Shown: positions 24,110 through 32,499, numbered from the stretch's first letter. The stretch: DNA of 40,797 nt from an uncultured Saprospiraceae bacterium (GCA_938003955.1 CALKXE010000168.1:1-40797), one strand, 5' to 3'. Notes: generated from the sequence alone by a model not told the origin. Program-made: numbers and translations.

Positions 24110-24209
24110 ATTTTAGTGCTTTCGCATCAAAATAAAAGCTAAAGTATTGTCTTTCAAATTGATCAATAAATCACTATCTTTAGTTCTAAGTTCACCCTCA
24201 TATACATCT

Positions 24210-24447
24210 ATGATATATACACAGTATTTTAGTAATTTGCCTTAGTCTAACTTCATATGGTCAGAAGGAACATTTAGCACCTTTCGGATCGCCATCGGTT
24301 AAATCCGATTTGTTGAAAAATTACAAAAACCCAGAAACCTATCAGAAAAGGGACGGTGAAATACTTTGGGCACCAATCGCTGTAACTTCAGCCGGTACAG
24401 ATCAAGGCTTGGGCTTGGGCTTGGACTTAAAATTAAAGCAAAACTAA
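24210..24447 (+). pseudogene. frameshifted remnant of a small exported protein gene
   Basis: A frame ending at TAA 24445-24447 reads SILVICLSLTSYGQKEHLAP, a signal peptide with cleavage expected before QKE, and continues about 60 residues (KNPETYQKRDGEILWAPIAV) to a tail GLGLGLDLKLKQN. The frame has no ATG, GTG or TTG at its front and meets TGA at 24211-24213. An ATG at 24210 in another frame reads MIYT. A one-base shift near 24222 would join the two into a normal signal peptide. A -7-like TATCTTTA lies at 24175-24182. I conclude it is a gene with a +1 frameshift, or a sequencing error. The family is not recognised. The 3-fold GGCTTG repeat near 24402-24421 may mark slippage. The remaining gap to 24588 holds nothing else I can support. 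Confidence 0.45.
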
Positions 24448-24588
24448 TATCTAATGCTGATCAACTATCTATAGAAAATAAAAACTGAATTGATGCAGAG
24501 ATCAACATTACAAACGATATAGAAAAATCTGTTTTCCATTCAAAAACAAAGGATAGAAATCTAAATATCACCACTGAGAACGAGAACA

Positions 24589-25149
24589 GTGGAATATACC
24601 TTGTCTCTTTTAGAAAAGGAAATTCAATTATTACTCGAAAACTGCTCTAACAAAATAAGTACTTTGGAAAAAATAGTTGAAGATTGGAAAGCAAATGCTA
24701 AGGGAAATTTAAATGAAAATAAAGCATTCCTAAAGTCAATCCCTAAGCACAAATCAACAGACAAACTAGTTTCTGACTTGCATGATCAAGTTTTCAAAAA
24801 AGTGGACTGCCTAAAGTGTGCTAATTGTTGTAAAACGACTCCGGCATTGGTAACTAGACCTGACGCTAAGAGAATCGCTAAGCACCTATCTATACCCCCT
24901 AAAACATTTATACGAAAGTACCTTTTAGAAGATATCGATGGGGAATTGATGATAGCTAGAGTGCCTTGCACTTTCTTAAATGAAGATAACACATGTCAAA
25001 TATATGAAGTGCGTCCTCAAGCTTGCAGAGAATACCCTCATACCAATCAGACTGGATTTAGCCGAAGATCAAAAATGAATGCTAATAATACTATAGTCTG
25101 TCCGGCTGTATTCGAAATTGTAGAGCGTCTAAAAAAAGCCGATCTTTGA
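24589..25149 (+). CDS. YkgJ-family cysteine-cluster protein
   Basis: A 186-residue cytoplasmic protein with the CxxCxxCC signature (DCLKCANCCKTTPAL, about 77-91) and further Cys residues in VPCTFLNEDNTCQIYEVRP, QACREYPH and IVCPAVF. These are the invariant positions of the YkgJ (UPF0153) family, presumed to bind zinc or an Fe-S cluster; the function is unknown. The N-terminal ~60 residues are helical. No ATG is available: the frame opens with GTG at 24589, with TTG at 24601 as an alternative. It lies 55 bases before the hexapeptide-repeat gene on the same strand and may be cotranscribed. Confidence 0.85.
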   Translation: MEYTLSLLEKEIQLLLENCSNKISTLEKIVEDWKANAKGNLNENKAFLKSIPKHKSTDKLVSDLHDQVFKKVDCLKCANCCKTTPALVTRPDAKRIAKHLSIPPKTFIRKYLLEDIDGELMIARVPCTFLNEDNTCQIYEVRPQACREYPHTNQTGFSRRSKMNANNTIVCPAVFEIVERLKKADL

Positions 25150-25204
25150 TAATTTCAGTCAATACGCCTCATTGTTCCATTTAAGTTATTGTAAATAAGA
25201 AATC

Positions 25205-25801
25205 ATGATATTCGAATTTAAAAAATTCATTCCTGTTATAGATAAGAGCGCATTTGTACATCCACAAGCTACTATAATAGGAAATGTAACAATAGGAAAA
25301 GATGTATACATTGGACCCCATGCTGTTATAAGAGGTGACTGGGGAGAGATCATAATAAAAGACGGATGTAATATTCAAGAGAATTGTACTGTACATATGT
25401 TTCCTGGAACTACTGTTGTATTCGAAGAAGGTGCACATGTAGGACACGGTGCTGTTATTCATGGGGCACATCTTGGACGCAACTGTATGGTCGGCATGAA
25501 CACTGTAGTAATGGATAATGTGAATGTCGGTGAAGAGTCTATTATAGGTGCTATGGCATTCGTGAAAGCTGACACAATAATACCACGAAGGAGCCTTGTC
25601 GTAGGAAATCCTGCAAAAATAATCAAACAGGTAACTGATGAAATGGTAGCTTGGAAAACTAAAGGTACTAGACTGTATCAGTCATTGCCAGCTGACATGC
25701 ACAATACCCTAAAAGAAGTAGAACCTCTCACTAGTCCACAAATAGACAAGCCCTCCCAGGATGTTCTATTTACGACTTGGAATGAAATTAAAAGCGAATA
25801 A
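25205..25801 (+). CDS. gamma-carbonic-anhydrase-like hexapeptide-repeat protein (PaaY/CaiE type)
   Basis: A 198-residue left-handed beta-helix protein. Hexapeptide repeats run from about residue 12 to 135 (ATIIGNVTIGKDVYIGPHAV; EGAHVGHGAVIHGAHLG; NVNVGEESIIGAMAFV; LVVGNPAKIIK), followed by a C-terminal helix. The metal-site histidines of the gamma carbonic anhydrase family are present: the His in TVHMFPG, and the HxxxxH pair in GHGAVIHG. The wording fits the PaaY/CaiE branch, whose members act as thioesterases or hydratases. Cytoplasmic trimer expected. Whether it is an active anhydrase is not decidable here. It follows the YkgJ-type gene closely. Confidence 0.88.
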   Translation: MIFEFKKFIPVIDKSAFVHPQATIIGNVTIGKDVYIGPHAVIRGDWGEIIIKDGCNIQENCTVHMFPGTTVVFEEGAHVGHGAVIHGAHLGRNCMVGMNTVVMDNVNVGEESIIGAMAFVKADTIIPRRSLVVGNPAKIIKQVTDEMVAWKTKGTRLYQSLPADMHNTLKEVEPLTSPQIDKPSQDVLFTTWNEIKSE

Positions 25802-25999
25802 TTATTGGTCACTTAATCACCAATTTAATAAATCCAATTCCCGATTAAGTAAGCTTCAAAACATTTTAAAATTGATAGGTTTTTGTGGCAATTATTAGAT
25901 AATTATACGATTGTTTAACCTCAAGGTGAACAAAAAGTAAGTAATACTCGTTTACCAAAGTGCGCGCTAATCTAGCAAAAGCAAAAGAAGAACACAACA

Positions 26000-26680
26000 A
26001 TGTTGAAAAACACAAATAATACGTCAATCAGAAATGATGATGAAATAGGAGAAGAACATAGGATGACGTCTATCGAAACTCCAATGAGAGCGGATGCATT
26101 TGACTTAAGCGATAATGAAAAAATTGAGGTTATTGCTAAGCATTTTAAAGTGATCATGGAGACTATCGGCTTAGATCTAAATGATGACAGTCTTGCTGGC
26201 ACTCCAAAGAGAGTAGCTAAGATGTTTATAAAAGAAAAATTTAAAGGCCTAAACAAAATGAATAAGCCATCAATATCATTGTTTGATAATACATATCAAT
26301 ACAGCAAGATGTTGATAGAGAAAAACATTAAAGTCGAATCAACATGCGAGCATCATTTTCTTCCTATTACTGGTATGGCGCATGTTGCATATATATCAAC
26401 TGGAAAAGTGATCGGACTTTCTAAGATCAATAGAATCGTAGACTTTTATGCAAGAAGACCTCAAGTACAAGAGAGACTTACAAGACAAATCGTCGAAGCG
26501 TTAAAGGAAGCATTAGATACACAAGATGTAATCGTTGCAATGGAAGCTAAACATCACTGTGTATCAAGTAGAGGGATAGAAGATCCTCATTCTACAACTG
26601 TTACTTTAGAGTACAGTGGAGAATTTGATAATCAAGCTAGAAGAAATGAGTTTATGGATTATGTAAGAAATAAGATGTAA
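26000..26680 (+). CDS. folE: GTP cyclohydrolase I
   Basis: A 226-residue enzyme converting GTP to dihydroneopterin triphosphate, the first step of folate and pterin synthesis; decameric and zinc-dependent. Family motifs are intact: STCEHHFLPITGMAHVAYI (zinc Cys and His), GLSKINRIVDFYARRPQVQE and AKHHCVSSRGIEDPHSTTVT (second zinc Cys). About 35 residues of polar extension precede the first helix (LSDNEKIEVIAKHFKVIMET), a common variation. The start ATG at 26000 gives the longest form; the ATG at 26063 (MTSIETP) would also give a complete domain. It is followed by a bidirectional terminator. Confidence 0.97.
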   Translation: MLKNTNNTSIRNDDEIGEEHRMTSIETPMRADAFDLSDNEKIEVIAKHFKVIMETIGLDLNDDSLAGTPKRVAKMFIKEKFKGLNKMNKPSISLFDNTYQYSKMLIEKNIKVESTCEHHFLPITGMAHVAYISTGKVIGLSKINRIVDFYARRPQVQERLTRQIVEALKEALDTQDVIVAMEAKHHCVSSRGIEDPHSTTVTLEYSGEFDNQARRNEFMDYVRNKM

Positions 26681-26704
26681 ATTATCTCAAAGAAATAAAT
26701 TGAA

Positions 26705-26745
26705 AAGCCTGGCTAATTTATTTTAGCTAGGCTTTGTTATTTTAT
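26705..26745. terminator. bidirectional terminator between folE and a convergent cargo gene
   Basis: AAGCCTGGCTAA (26705-26716) pairs with TTAGCTAGGCTT (26723-26734), with one G-U pair and a 6-base loop. T-rich sequence follows on the plus strand (TTTGTTATTTT). On the minus strand the stem ends in CTTTTC. Confidence 0.85.
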
Positions 26746-26769
26746 ACTAAAATCCATTTCTCTTTTTAA

Positions 26770-27465
26770 TTAGATTTTACACATCCTTAGTGTTCTAACC
26801 TCTTCACCATCTTGATTTTCGAGTCTTAATAAGTACGTTCCTGACTTCAATTTAGAAATATCATGTGTCATTCCTCGAGTATGGTTCAGTTTACTGATTT
26901 GACTACCTATAATATTAAAAATGCTTATTGTCGAGATTCTATCATCGTTAATCAATCGGAACATATCCCTTGATGGATTGGGGTAGATGACCATATCTTC
27001 TATTTCTATTTTATTAGTTGATACAACACATGACGTTTCAGCTATTGGATCTATAAAATCAGTATTATCAAACAGTCTTAATACTCCAGATGAAGATCCT
27101 GAAATATTATATGTATTCTTCCAATCACTTTGATTACTTCGGATCTTCACAGCAAATGCATGCGTCGCTCCTGGTTCAAAATAATTAATTAAGAAAGTGC
27201 TTGTACTAGACTGTCCAACATTCCAATTATAATGAAGTTTTAAATCGGTGATCTCAAATTTCCAATCTTCAGGAAAGTCCGCTGCTGGTTCAAATTGCCA
27301 AACTAAGCCTACTTCCTCAGCCCCATTATTAGTTATGTCGATTAATATGTATAGTTGCTCAATATCATCAGCCTCAAACATCAAACAGCCTGGTTCGACA
27401 GTCACTTGAGCGTGTCCAAAACCTAGAGACAAAAGAATGAAAATATTTGTAATTGCAAGTTTCAT
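26770..27465 (-). CDS. T9SS cargo protein, paralogue of the next gene
   Basis: A 231-residue secreted protein. A signal peptide is cleaved before residue ~20 (FGHA-Q). The mature domain (about 20-145) begins VTVEPGCLMFEADDIEQLYI and has an immunoglobulin-like beta pattern (WQFEPAADFPEDWKFEITDL). The last ~80 residues are a type A T9SS sorting domain: VIYPNPSRDMFRL, SIFNIIGSQIS, GTYLLRLENQDGEEVRTLRM. It is clearly homologous over its full length to the gene at 27571-28269, on the same strand, so the two arose by tandem duplication. A strong terminator lies between them, so it probably has its own weak promoter or depends on read-through. The mature domain is not in a family I can name. Confidence 0.8.
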   Translation of the reverse strand: MKLAITNIFILLSLGFGHAQVTVEPGCLMFEADDIEQLYILIDITNNGAEEVGLVWQFEPAADFPEDWKFEITDLKLHYNWNVGQSSTSTFLINYFEPGATHAFAVKIRSNQSDWKNTYNISGSSSGVLRLFDNTDFIDPIAETSCVVSTNKIEIEDMVIYPNPSRDMFRLINDDRISTISIFNIIGSQISKLNHTRGMTHDISKLKSGTYLLRLENQDGEEVRTLRMCKI

Positions 27466-27515
27466 AAAGTTGAGTTATCGTTTTATTACATAGCTAATCG
27501 GACGCTATAAAACCA

Positions 27516-27546
27516 AGAAAGGCACGGATAAAATCCGTGCCTTTCT
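27516..27546. terminator. perfect 14-bp stem terminator between the two cargo paralogues
   Basis: AGAAAGGCACGGAT (27516-27529) pairs perfectly with ATCCGTGCCTTTCT (27533-27546) around a 3-base AAA loop. On the minus strand the T-rich arm leads into CTTTCTTGGTTTTAT. It ends the leftward transcript of 27571-28269. Confidence 0.85.
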
Positions 27547-27570
27547 ATTCTATTTATTTTTCAAAAGATA

Positions 27571-28269
27571 TTATCTTTTACTTAATCTCATTGCTTTTAC
27601 CACTTCACCATTTTGATTTTCTAATCTCACTAAATACATTCCAGCTCTTAGATTAGATACATCATGAAACATTCCTTGAGAATGGTTTACAGTACTAATT
27701 TGTCTTCCAACTATATTATAGATACTAACAGTTGATATGTTCGCATCATTCTTTATTTGGAAAACATCAGTAGTAGGGTTTGGATAGATTACTAAATCTT
27801 CAATATCTACATTAATATTTGACACTGAACATGATGTTACAGCAGAAGGATCAACAAAATCAGTATTTCCGAATATTTTTAAAGTGCCAGATGACACTCC
27901 AGATATTGGAAACATAGTAGTATCGGTATTTGCGATATTGTGAATTTTCAATGTATATTTTGCAGTTGCACCCGCAGCTATTCTATTTATAAGAAAAGAT
28001 GAAGTACTTGACCTCGTTACATCCCAGTTATAACAAAGATTTATATCACATATTTGAAATTTCCAATCCGACGGAAAGTCATCAGCTGGCTCAAACTCCC
28101 AATACCCTAATTCTTCTTCGGTTCCAGAGTTCGTGATAAAAATATCCATATAAATCTCGTCTATATCATTGGCTTCTAGATTAAGACATCCTGGTTCTAT
28201 TGTCAATTGTGCTGAAGCAAAACTTACAGCTACGAAAAACAATATATTTGTTAGTATAATTCTCATCAT
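27571..28269 (-). CDS. T9SS cargo protein, paralogue of the neighbouring gene
   Basis: A 232-residue secreted protein with a signal peptide (cleaved at SFASA-Q, about residue 20). The mature domain opens with LTIEPGCLNLEANDIDEIYM and contains WEFEPADDFPSDWKFQICDI, the same pattern as its paralogue at 26770-27465. A type A T9SS sorting domain lies at about 155-232 (VIYPNPTTDVFQI, SIYNIVGRQIS, GMYLVRLENQNGEVVKAMRL). The function of the mature domain is unknown; surface or extracellular localisation follows from the tail. It has a well-formed promoter at 28295-28325 and a terminator after its stop, so it is a single-gene unit. Confidence 0.82.
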   Translation of the reverse strand: MMRIILTNILFFVAVSFASAQLTIEPGCLNLEANDIDEIYMDIFITNSGTEEELGYWEFEPADDFPSDWKFQICDINLCYNWDVTRSSTSSFLINRIAAGATAKYTLKIHNIANTDTTMFPISGVSSGTLKIFGNTDFVDPSAVTSCSVSNINVDIEDLVIYPNPTTDVFQIKNDANISTVSIYNIVGRQISTVNHSQGMFHDVSNLRAGMYLVRLENQNGEVVKAMRLSKR

Positions 28270-28294
28270 ATGACGGTTTTAAGATTAGATAAAT

Positions 28295-28325
28295 CAAATA
28301 TAACAAACTAGACTCTATTTTTCAA
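28295..28325 (-). promoter_or_regulatory. Bacteroidota-type promoter for the T9SS cargo gene
   Basis: On the minus strand a TTG (28323-28325) is followed after 20 bases by TATATTTG (28295-28302), a full match to the -33/-7 pair. The gene starts 25 bases further on. Confidence 0.65.
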
Positions 28326-28562
28326 GCTCAACCCAATAAAAGCAATGATTTAGGATAAAATTATGATTTATTACATATTCAACGACATTTTAGATCGTTG
28401 AAAAAAGCAAATAATTTATACAAACGCTTTTAAATCCCTTTGCTGAAAACTTTAAGAAGCCATTTCTTTAGTATTAATCACTTCATTTATTACAAAAAAA
28501 AAGCTCTGAGTTGCCTTAAATCGGACTGTTCATCTCTCATTCTTAAAATGATAATCATATGC

Positions 28563-29720
28563 TCAATTAACGATTTCAAAACCACGAGATACTGCATATG
28601 ATATTAATGCTTCGAAATGATCATCTACAATGGGCATATTAACATGCTCCATCAATGTTTTTAATTGCTCATTATCAAATTCGAAGGCTTCGTCATTTAT
28701 ATAAGGCTCGAAGGATGGAGCTACTTTAGTTTGATATGTGCGTTGATATGGATTTTCTGGTACATTATGTTTCTGCACAAATTTATAATTACTATACCCT
28801 ACCGTTTTAAGAAGAAGCCTTATTTTACTTTCACTGCAACCTTTCTTGGGAATAATATTAAGTTCTTTTACAGAAGATTCGGTGTACGCCTTCGATATTG
28901 CTTTTGCTACATAATCAACACTCACCAAGTGAAGTGAAGTATTAGGATTCACTCTGATGTAAATACACTCATCGACACCTCGCGTTTTGAGACTATGAAA
29001 AAACGCAGCAAAAGCATATACTACATTATACTTTGGCAGAAAATAAAGTGGCCGATCTATTAATCTTCCTACAACTACTCCCGGTCTTAGTATTTGATAT
29101 TCAATATTCGATTCTTTACACTTATCCGCTAGCGCTCTTTCTGTTTTGAATTTGTATTCTTCGTAGGGATTTTTAAAGACAGGAGACTCAAGAACACTAT
29201 ATTCATTTTTTACTACTCCAGTCAATTGTCCACAGGCATATACCGTACTTATATAAGTAACTTTACTTACCAAGTCTTTACATGATTCGAATAAATTTAG
29301 AGAACCTTTATAATTGACCTCATGATTTTCAATTTCTGCAGAGTCACTTGGAGATAAATTAGTGCTTGCAGCAGAATGAATAAGAAATACATTCTTCTCC
29401 ATTCGAAATTTACCAAGAATATTGGAAAGATCATCTTTACCAAATTCGCACTCGATAACTTCAATATAGGCTAGCAGCTCTTCAGAAGTGGCCACTTTTA
29501 GATAATCAGGCACATAATCCGCTGAAAGCATCAATCTAATTCGGTCAATTCCACTGATCTTTCGCTTTGAATCCGCTCTAACAAGTAGTATTATTCCACC
29601 CTCAAATGCGCCTTCAATTAATTGTAATAATAACTCGTACAACACATGAGACCCCACCACTCCTGTAGCACCTGTTAATATTATAGTCCGTCTTTTGGAA
29701 TTAGTAGTTTTTAAATTCAA
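28563..29720 (-). CDS. extended SDR / thioester-reductase-like NAD(P)-binding protein
   Basis: A 385-residue cytoplasmic protein. The NAD(P)-binding GATGVVG lies at residues 17-23, and the SDR catalytic set is present: Ser158 (YISTVYA), Tyr186 and Lys190 (YEEYK). The wording (LTGATGVVGSHVLYELL; LLVRADSKRK; NHEVNYKGSLNLFESCK; LRPGVVVGR) fits the NAD_binding_4 group (male-sterility / fatty-acyl-CoA reductase and thioester reductase domains), which reduces acyl thioesters to aldehydes or alcohols. No carrier-protein or adenylation domain is attached, so the donor must come from elsewhere. The divergent neighbour is an alcohol dehydrogenase, which could act on an aldehyde product; that link is only an inference. 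Confidence 0.75.
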   Translation of the reverse strand: MNLKTTNSKRRTIILTGATGVVGSHVLYELLLQLIEGAFEGGIILLVRADSKRKISGIDRIRLMLSADYVPDYLKVATSEELLAYIEVIECEFGKDDLSNILGKFRMEKNVFLIHSAASTNLSPSDSAEIENHEVNYKGSLNLFESCKDLVSKVTYISTVYACGQLTGVVKNEYSVLESPVFKNPYEEYKFKTERALADKCKESNIEYQILRPGVVVGRLIDRPLYFLPKYNVVYAFAAFFHSLKTRGVDECIYIRVNPNTSLHLVSVDYVAKAISKAYTESSVKELNIIPKKGCSESKIRLLLKTVGYSNYKFVQKHNVPENPYQRTYQTKVAPSFEPYINDEAFEFDNEQLKTLMEHVNMPIVDDHFEALISYAVSRGFEIVN

Positions 29721-29744
29721 TAATTCTTAAAATTTAATTTGTTG

Positions 29745-29778
29745 CAAAAATAAACTAATATTATTGTGATTTACCAAA
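29745..29778 (-). promoter_or_regulatory. Bacteroidota-type promoter for the SDR gene
   Basis: On the minus strand TTTG (29775-29778) precedes TATTTTTG (29745-29752) by 22 bases. It lies 24 bases before the SDR start, in the space shared with the divergent alcohol dehydrogenase gene. Confidence 0.55.
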
Positions 29779-29827
29779 CAACTTGAATACTTACCTTGTT
29801 TCAACGATTACAAATTAAAAGAGATCC

Positions 29828-30988
29828 ATGAATAATTTCGAATATAAGAACCCTACTAAAATCATCTTTGGAACAGACCAAATAAAGACTATTGCTAACG
29901 AAATCCCTAAAGGCTCGAAAGTATTGATGCTGTACGGTGGTGGAAGTATAAAACGAAATGGGATTTATGAACAAGTCATGTCGTCTCTAAAAGAATTCGA
30001 TGTTATTGAATTCGGCGGTATCCAAGCTAATCCTGAATATGCAATTTTACTGGATGCCCTAGATTTAATAAAGCTTAACAAAATAGATTTTATGCTCGCA
30101 GTAGGCGGCGGATCTGTATTAGACGGCACCAAATTTTTATCCTCTGCTGCACTATATAAAGGTGATAATCCATGGGACATATTAACTAAACGAATTCCTA
30201 CATTAAAAGGATTGCCGTTTGGTACTGTTTTGACTCTTCCTGCGACAGGTTCGGAAATGAATTCCGGAGCAGTAATCACTAGAGCGGAGACAAAACAAAA
30301 ATTAACAATGGGAGGCGCAGGATTATTTCCTGTATTTTCTGTACTTGACCCTAATGTAGTATCTTCTATCCCATCTAGGCAGATTGCAAATGGTCTTGCA
30401 GACTCATTCACTCATGTACTCGAGCAATACATGACCTACCCTATTGATGCCAAGATTCAAGATAGGATTGCCGAAGGTATAATGCAAACATTAATAGAAA
30501 CAGCGCCAAGTATTATGGCAGATCCATCCGACTATAAAGCAGCGGCCAATTTCATGTGGGCGTGTACAATGGCACTTAATGGATTGATTCAGAAAGGTGT
30601 TCCTACTGATTGGGCGATACACATGATGGGACACGAACTTACAGCACTCTATGGTATAGATCATGCAAGAACATTGGCCATCTTAGCTGAAAGCCACTAT
30701 CAATATAACTTTGACACAAAAAAAGAGAAACTTGCTCAATATGCGGAGCGTGTATGGAATATTTCTGAAGGAACAATAGAAGAAAAGGCAAAAGCTGGAA
30801 TTCAAAAAACAACAGCGTTTTTCCAATCTATTGGCATTGACACTAAATTATCTGATTACACAAAAAACTATAAAGGTACAGCCAAAGAAGTTGCATCTCG
30901 ACTCGAAGAACGGGGACTGATAAAACTTGGTGAACATCGATCAATTACACCTACAGATGTGGAAAAGATTGTAGAGATGGCGTATTGA
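29828..30988 (+). CDS. iron-containing alcohol dehydrogenase (YqhD/BdhA-like)
   Basis: A 386-residue group III alcohol dehydrogenase. The opening NNFEYKNPTKIIFGTDQI and the nucleotide-binding AVGGGSVLDGTKFL (near 92-105) are typical of the YqhD/butanol dehydrogenase branch, which prefers NADPH and reduces a range of aldehydes. The metal-site segments are present: NGLADSFTHVLEQYMTYP (about 189-206), and HMMGHELTALYGIDHARTLA near 266-285 with the two metal-binding His. Length is normal. It is divergent from the SDR gene with a short shared upstream region, so the two may be co-regulated. Confidence 0.92.
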   Translation: MNNFEYKNPTKIIFGTDQIKTIANEIPKGSKVLMLYGGGSIKRNGIYEQVMSSLKEFDVIEFGGIQANPEYAILLDALDLIKLNKIDFMLAVGGGSVLDGTKFLSSAALYKGDNPWDILTKRIPTLKGLPFGTVLTLPATGSEMNSGAVITRAETKQKLTMGGAGLFPVFSVLDPNVVSSIPSRQIANGLADSFTHVLEQYMTYPIDAKIQDRIAEGIMQTLIETAPSIMADPSDYKAAANFMWACTMALNGLIQKGVPTDWAIHMMGHELTALYGIDHARTLAILAESHYQYNFDTKKEKLAQYAERVWNISEGTIEEKAKAGIQKTTAFFQSIGIDTKLSDYTKNYKGTAKEVASRLEERGLIKLGEHRSITPTDVEKIVEMAY

Positions 30989-31110
30989 TAAATCTTATGT
31001 TTATTATAAGATTTGGTTCAGGCAAAAGTCATAGAATTAAAATGTGTTTGATGTAAATGCAATTTTACAACTTTAAAATTCGTTTCGAAAGCCTAAATAT
31101 TTAATCCTCT

Positions 31111-31938
31111 ATGCGTATATACTCACTATCAAAAGTTCTAGGAACTCCGATTACAGTCGGAACTATTGTACTTGCCTACTATCAATATGCTAATAGTATT
31201 ACGATAGGTTTATGGATTTTAATACCCATATTTCTATTGGTTATTTTGTTTATATCACATGGCTACATTGATTTTTGGTATCATACTAAATACCCAGTTC
31301 CACTTGATAAAAAGATAGTCTCGTGGCTTAAAAAATACGCTACATTTTATCAAAACCTAAATCCTTCTGATAAAGAAAAGTACGAATACAGAATGAGCTT
31401 GTACCTCGAAGGCAGAAGTTTCATGTCAGTAGGCTCAGAACAAAAAGATCTACCAGAGGATATTAAAGCCATCATTTCTACTAGTGCCATCCAAATGAAC
31501 TTTAACAAAAAAGACATATTGGTTGGTGAATTCGATAGGTTATTTGTCTACAAACATCCATTCCCTTCACCAAAACATCAATTTCTTCATGGCGTAGAAA
31601 CTGATGGTGAAGATGGAGTGATTATATATTCGCTAGAGCATCTCATTCCTGGCATCACTAATCCTGATACTTATTATAATATAGGGATGCACGCATATGT
31701 GGAAGCATTTACATTAGCATATCCTACTTTGGAATACCCTTGGAATTTAGATGCTGGATGGGAAGATGTAGAGACTGTAAGTGGATTAAGTAAAAAGGTA
31801 ATCCTTTCTACTATTGGATTCGAAACTGTCGATCTATTTATCGTTTTGGCTACTTGCTATTTCACTTATCCCACAGTTTTTAAGAACAAATTACCTAAGT
31901 TAAATCAGGAATTGGAAAAACTGTTTGGAGAGGAATAA
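31111..31938 (+). CDS. MtfA-like (peptidase M90) membrane protein lacking the HExxH motif
   Basis: A 275-residue protein. Two membrane helices (about 11-27 and 31-50) precede a soluble domain. That domain follows the MtfA/peptidase M90 order: helical LYLEGRSFMSVGSEQKDLPE, IKAIISTSAIQMNF, FDRLFVYKHPF, DGVIIYSLEHLI, then the helix where MtfA carries HEFAH. Here that helix reads IGMHAYVEAF: His194 is kept, but the catalytic Glu is Ala195 and the second His is Glu198. Zinc peptidase activity is therefore doubtful. In E. coli MtfA binds the repressor Mlc, so a binding role is possible. It is not near other recognisable protease genes; the next gene (HAD) is convergent. Confidence 0.65.
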   Translation: MRIYSLSKVLGTPITVGTIVLAYYQYANSITIGLWILIPIFLLVILFISHGYIDFWYHTKYPVPLDKKIVSWLKKYATFYQNLNPSDKEKYEYRMSLYLEGRSFMSVGSEQKDLPEDIKAIISTSAIQMNFNKKDILVGEFDRLFVYKHPFPSPKHQFLHGVETDGEDGVIIYSLEHLIPGITNPDTYYNIGMHAYVEAFTLAYPTLEYPWNLDAGWEDVETVSGLSKKVILSTIGFETVDLFIVLATCYFTYPTVFKNKLPKLNQELEKLFGEE

Positions 31939-31955
31939 GTCCATTTATAAATTAA

Positions 31956-31989
31956 AAGTGCCTGACATTTATTTTAACGCCAGACACTT
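31956..31989. terminator. imperfect hairpin between convergent genes
   Basis: AAGTG-c-CTG (31956-31964) pairs with CAG-a-CACTT (31981-31989) with one mismatch and a 16-base loop. The minus strand continues in CTTTTAATTT, so it can end the HAD gene. On the plus strand a TTTTT follows 8 bases later. Confidence 0.5.
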
Positions 31990-31998
31990 GTAACCTTT

Positions 31999-32421
31999 TT
32001 ATCTTTTGAATACTTCAATATCTTTTTTCTTGATTGTAAGATCAGTAAACTTTCCTTTGAAACGAGTTGCTCTCACAATGTGATTATCAATCCAATGGTA
32101 GTTCCCTCCTCTTGGCTTACCCATGACCATTCCATGGTATTTGAAGCCATGCTTATTTAGCCAAGTCTCCGTGACTGCTCTATGTTCTTCGGTCCTAGAT
32201 GTGAAGAAGTATATGATATGACCTTCATCGTACCACTTATTCAGGGTTTCTAATGCATCTCCGTAAGGAAGGCAAGTAACCATTCTTTCTGGCTCCTCAT
32301 TTGGCACATCATCAGTGATCGTACCATCGATATCGATAAGATAGTTTTTTACACCATCCGCTAATGTAGGGCTTAGTGTATCCCCTTTGTCGTCGGTGAC
32401 TTGTTTTAAGTTGTGACTCAT
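31999..32421 (-). CDS. small HAD-superfamily phosphatase-like protein
   Basis: A 140-residue cytoplasmic protein. The HAD nucleophile motif YLIDIDGTITDDVP lies near residues 27-40 (DxDGT with two Asp). The second motif is FFTSRTEEHR (Ser/Thr, near 72-81), a Lys occurs in VMGKPRGGNY, and a late WIDNHIV may supply the acidic motif. It is compact and has almost no cap domain. Homologues in Bacteroidota are often labelled phosphoheptose isomerase or phosphatase without evidence; I would call the substrate unknown. It is in the same direction as the M23 peptidase gene, 78 bases away. Confidence 0.75.
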   Translation of the reverse strand: MSHNLKQVTDDKGDTLSPTLADGVKNYLIDIDGTITDDVPNEEPERMVTCLPYGDALETLNKWYDEGHIIYFFTSRTEEHRAVTETWLNKHGFKYHGMVMGKPRGGNYHWIDNHIVRATRFKGKFTDLTIKKKDIEVFKR

Positions 32422-32499
32422 AACAGTAATCTTTTCTATTTGTAAATTGTAATAATTGTAATTTGTAACTTATTGCCCCAAAGATAACCGAAAATTCTT

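Noticed and set aside
28378-28402. Terminator at TTCAACGA...TCGTTGAA
   Set aside because: An 8-bp stem is present, but it has no T tract on either strand and lies upstream, not downstream, of both neighbouring genes' ends; recorded as a minor palindrome only.
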